A DNA stretch of 5,547 bases from Candidatus Bathyarchaeota archaeon (GTDB lineage: Archaea > Thermoproteota > Bathyarchaeia > TCS64): positions 1-5,547 of the forward strand of contig JAUYEB010000267.1 of assembly GCA_030691555.1 (NCBI GenBank), given 5' to 3'. Positions 5,417-5,547 of this stretch are shown here, piece by piece (position 1 is the stretch's first letter; each line of letters opens with the position of its first letter). The notes under the pieces were generated by a model, which saw only the letters and a program-made list of their open reading frames with translations, ran no database searches and was not told the DNA's origin. The position numbers were made by a program, and so were the translations under genes.

Positions 5417-5547
5417 GTTGAGGCTGGGCACCGGGATGGGGGCCAACATCTGGGTGTATGTCCCGGCGATGTATCGAGCGTACAATTCTCGGGTCGTCTC
5501 GGGTGTTAACTGGAGCTTCATGACGTCACCCTTGGAGGGGTCGGTGC
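5414..5547 (-). CDS. 3' end of an unidentified gene (43 C-terminal residues)
   Basis: On the minus strand one frame is open from the right window edge to a TAA at 5416-5414. The 43 visible residues (TDPSKGDVMKL, then TTRELYARYIAGTYTQM, ending PIPVPSLN) have a helical, polar middle and a Pro-rich tail. Most codons end in G or C, as in the well-supported genes here. I do not recognise the family, and no cofactor or catalytic motif is visible. The gene runs in the same direction as the hydrolase gene, with 28 bp between this stop codon and the next start. The hydrolase gene appears to have its own TATA box, so the two may form a loose tandem rather than a strict operon. An internal ATG at 5521-5519 could start a 35-residue peptide, but the frame stays open upstream of it, so a truncated longer gene is more likely. 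Confidence 0.6.
   Translation of the reverse strand, partial: TDPSKGDVMKLQLTPETTRELYARYIAGTYTQMLAPIPVPSLN

Noticed and set aside
1..5547. tRNA, rRNA, CRISPR array, insertion sequence or prophage remnant
   Set aside because: I saw no cloverleaf, no regularly spaced repeats, no transposase or integrase motif and no terminal inverted repeats with target duplications on either strand.

Overview
The window looks archaeal. Most genes are preceded by an AT-rich TATA-like box about 25 nt upstream of, or shortly before, the start codon. Leaders are very short or absent, and TTG and GTG starts occur. The genes themselves (a secreted Ig-repeat protein with a C-terminal membrane anchor, a COG1533-type radical SAM protein, a short-chain flavodoxin and a stand-alone metallo-beta-lactamase-fold hydrolase) are common in archaea. 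Coding DNA is GC-rich (about 65-70% in lines counted by hand). I would guess a Thermoproteota/TACK-type archaeon, but the sequence alone does not fix the lineage.

Layout. Positions 1-174 hold the 3' end of an unidentified plus-strand gene with AT-rich codons. Positions 175-461 are an AT-rich intergenic region with a near-perfect inverted repeat followed by a T-run, and further on a strong TATA box. Positions 462-2483 (+) encode a 673-residue surface protein: signal peptide, beta-sandwich domains, tandem Ig-like domains, one transmembrane helix and a basic cytoplasmic tail. Positions 2578-3393 (+) encode an unrecognised 271-residue soluble protein with a TTG start. Its 3' end overlaps by 8 bp the 3' end of a convergent flavodoxin gene (3386-3850, -). 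The flavodoxin gene diverges from a radical SAM gene (3933-4736, +) across an 82-bp spacer with only one evident TATA element, a near-palindromic one. The radical SAM gene converges on a zinc metallo-beta-lactamase-fold hydrolase gene (4744-5385, -) with a 7-nt gap containing a T6 run. Positions 5414-5547 (-) are the 3' end of another gene, whose stop codon lies inside the TATA box of the hydrolase gene.

How the parts may work together. The best candidate for a functional pair is the flavodoxin and the radical SAM enzyme. Radical SAM [4Fe-4S] clusters need a low-potential electron donor, and flavodoxin is a known donor in bacteria. A shared promoter element would co-express the two. This is inference. 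The surface protein and the unknown 271-residue protein are codirectional but probably have separate promoters.

The clearest global anomaly is a sharp base-composition step near position 540. DNA upstream is about 39% G+C by hand count, and DNA immediately downstream is about 65-70%. The step falls inside the surface-protein gene, just after its signal peptide. I see no RNA gene, CRISPR array or mobile element, and nothing that I would call an undescribed system with confidence.
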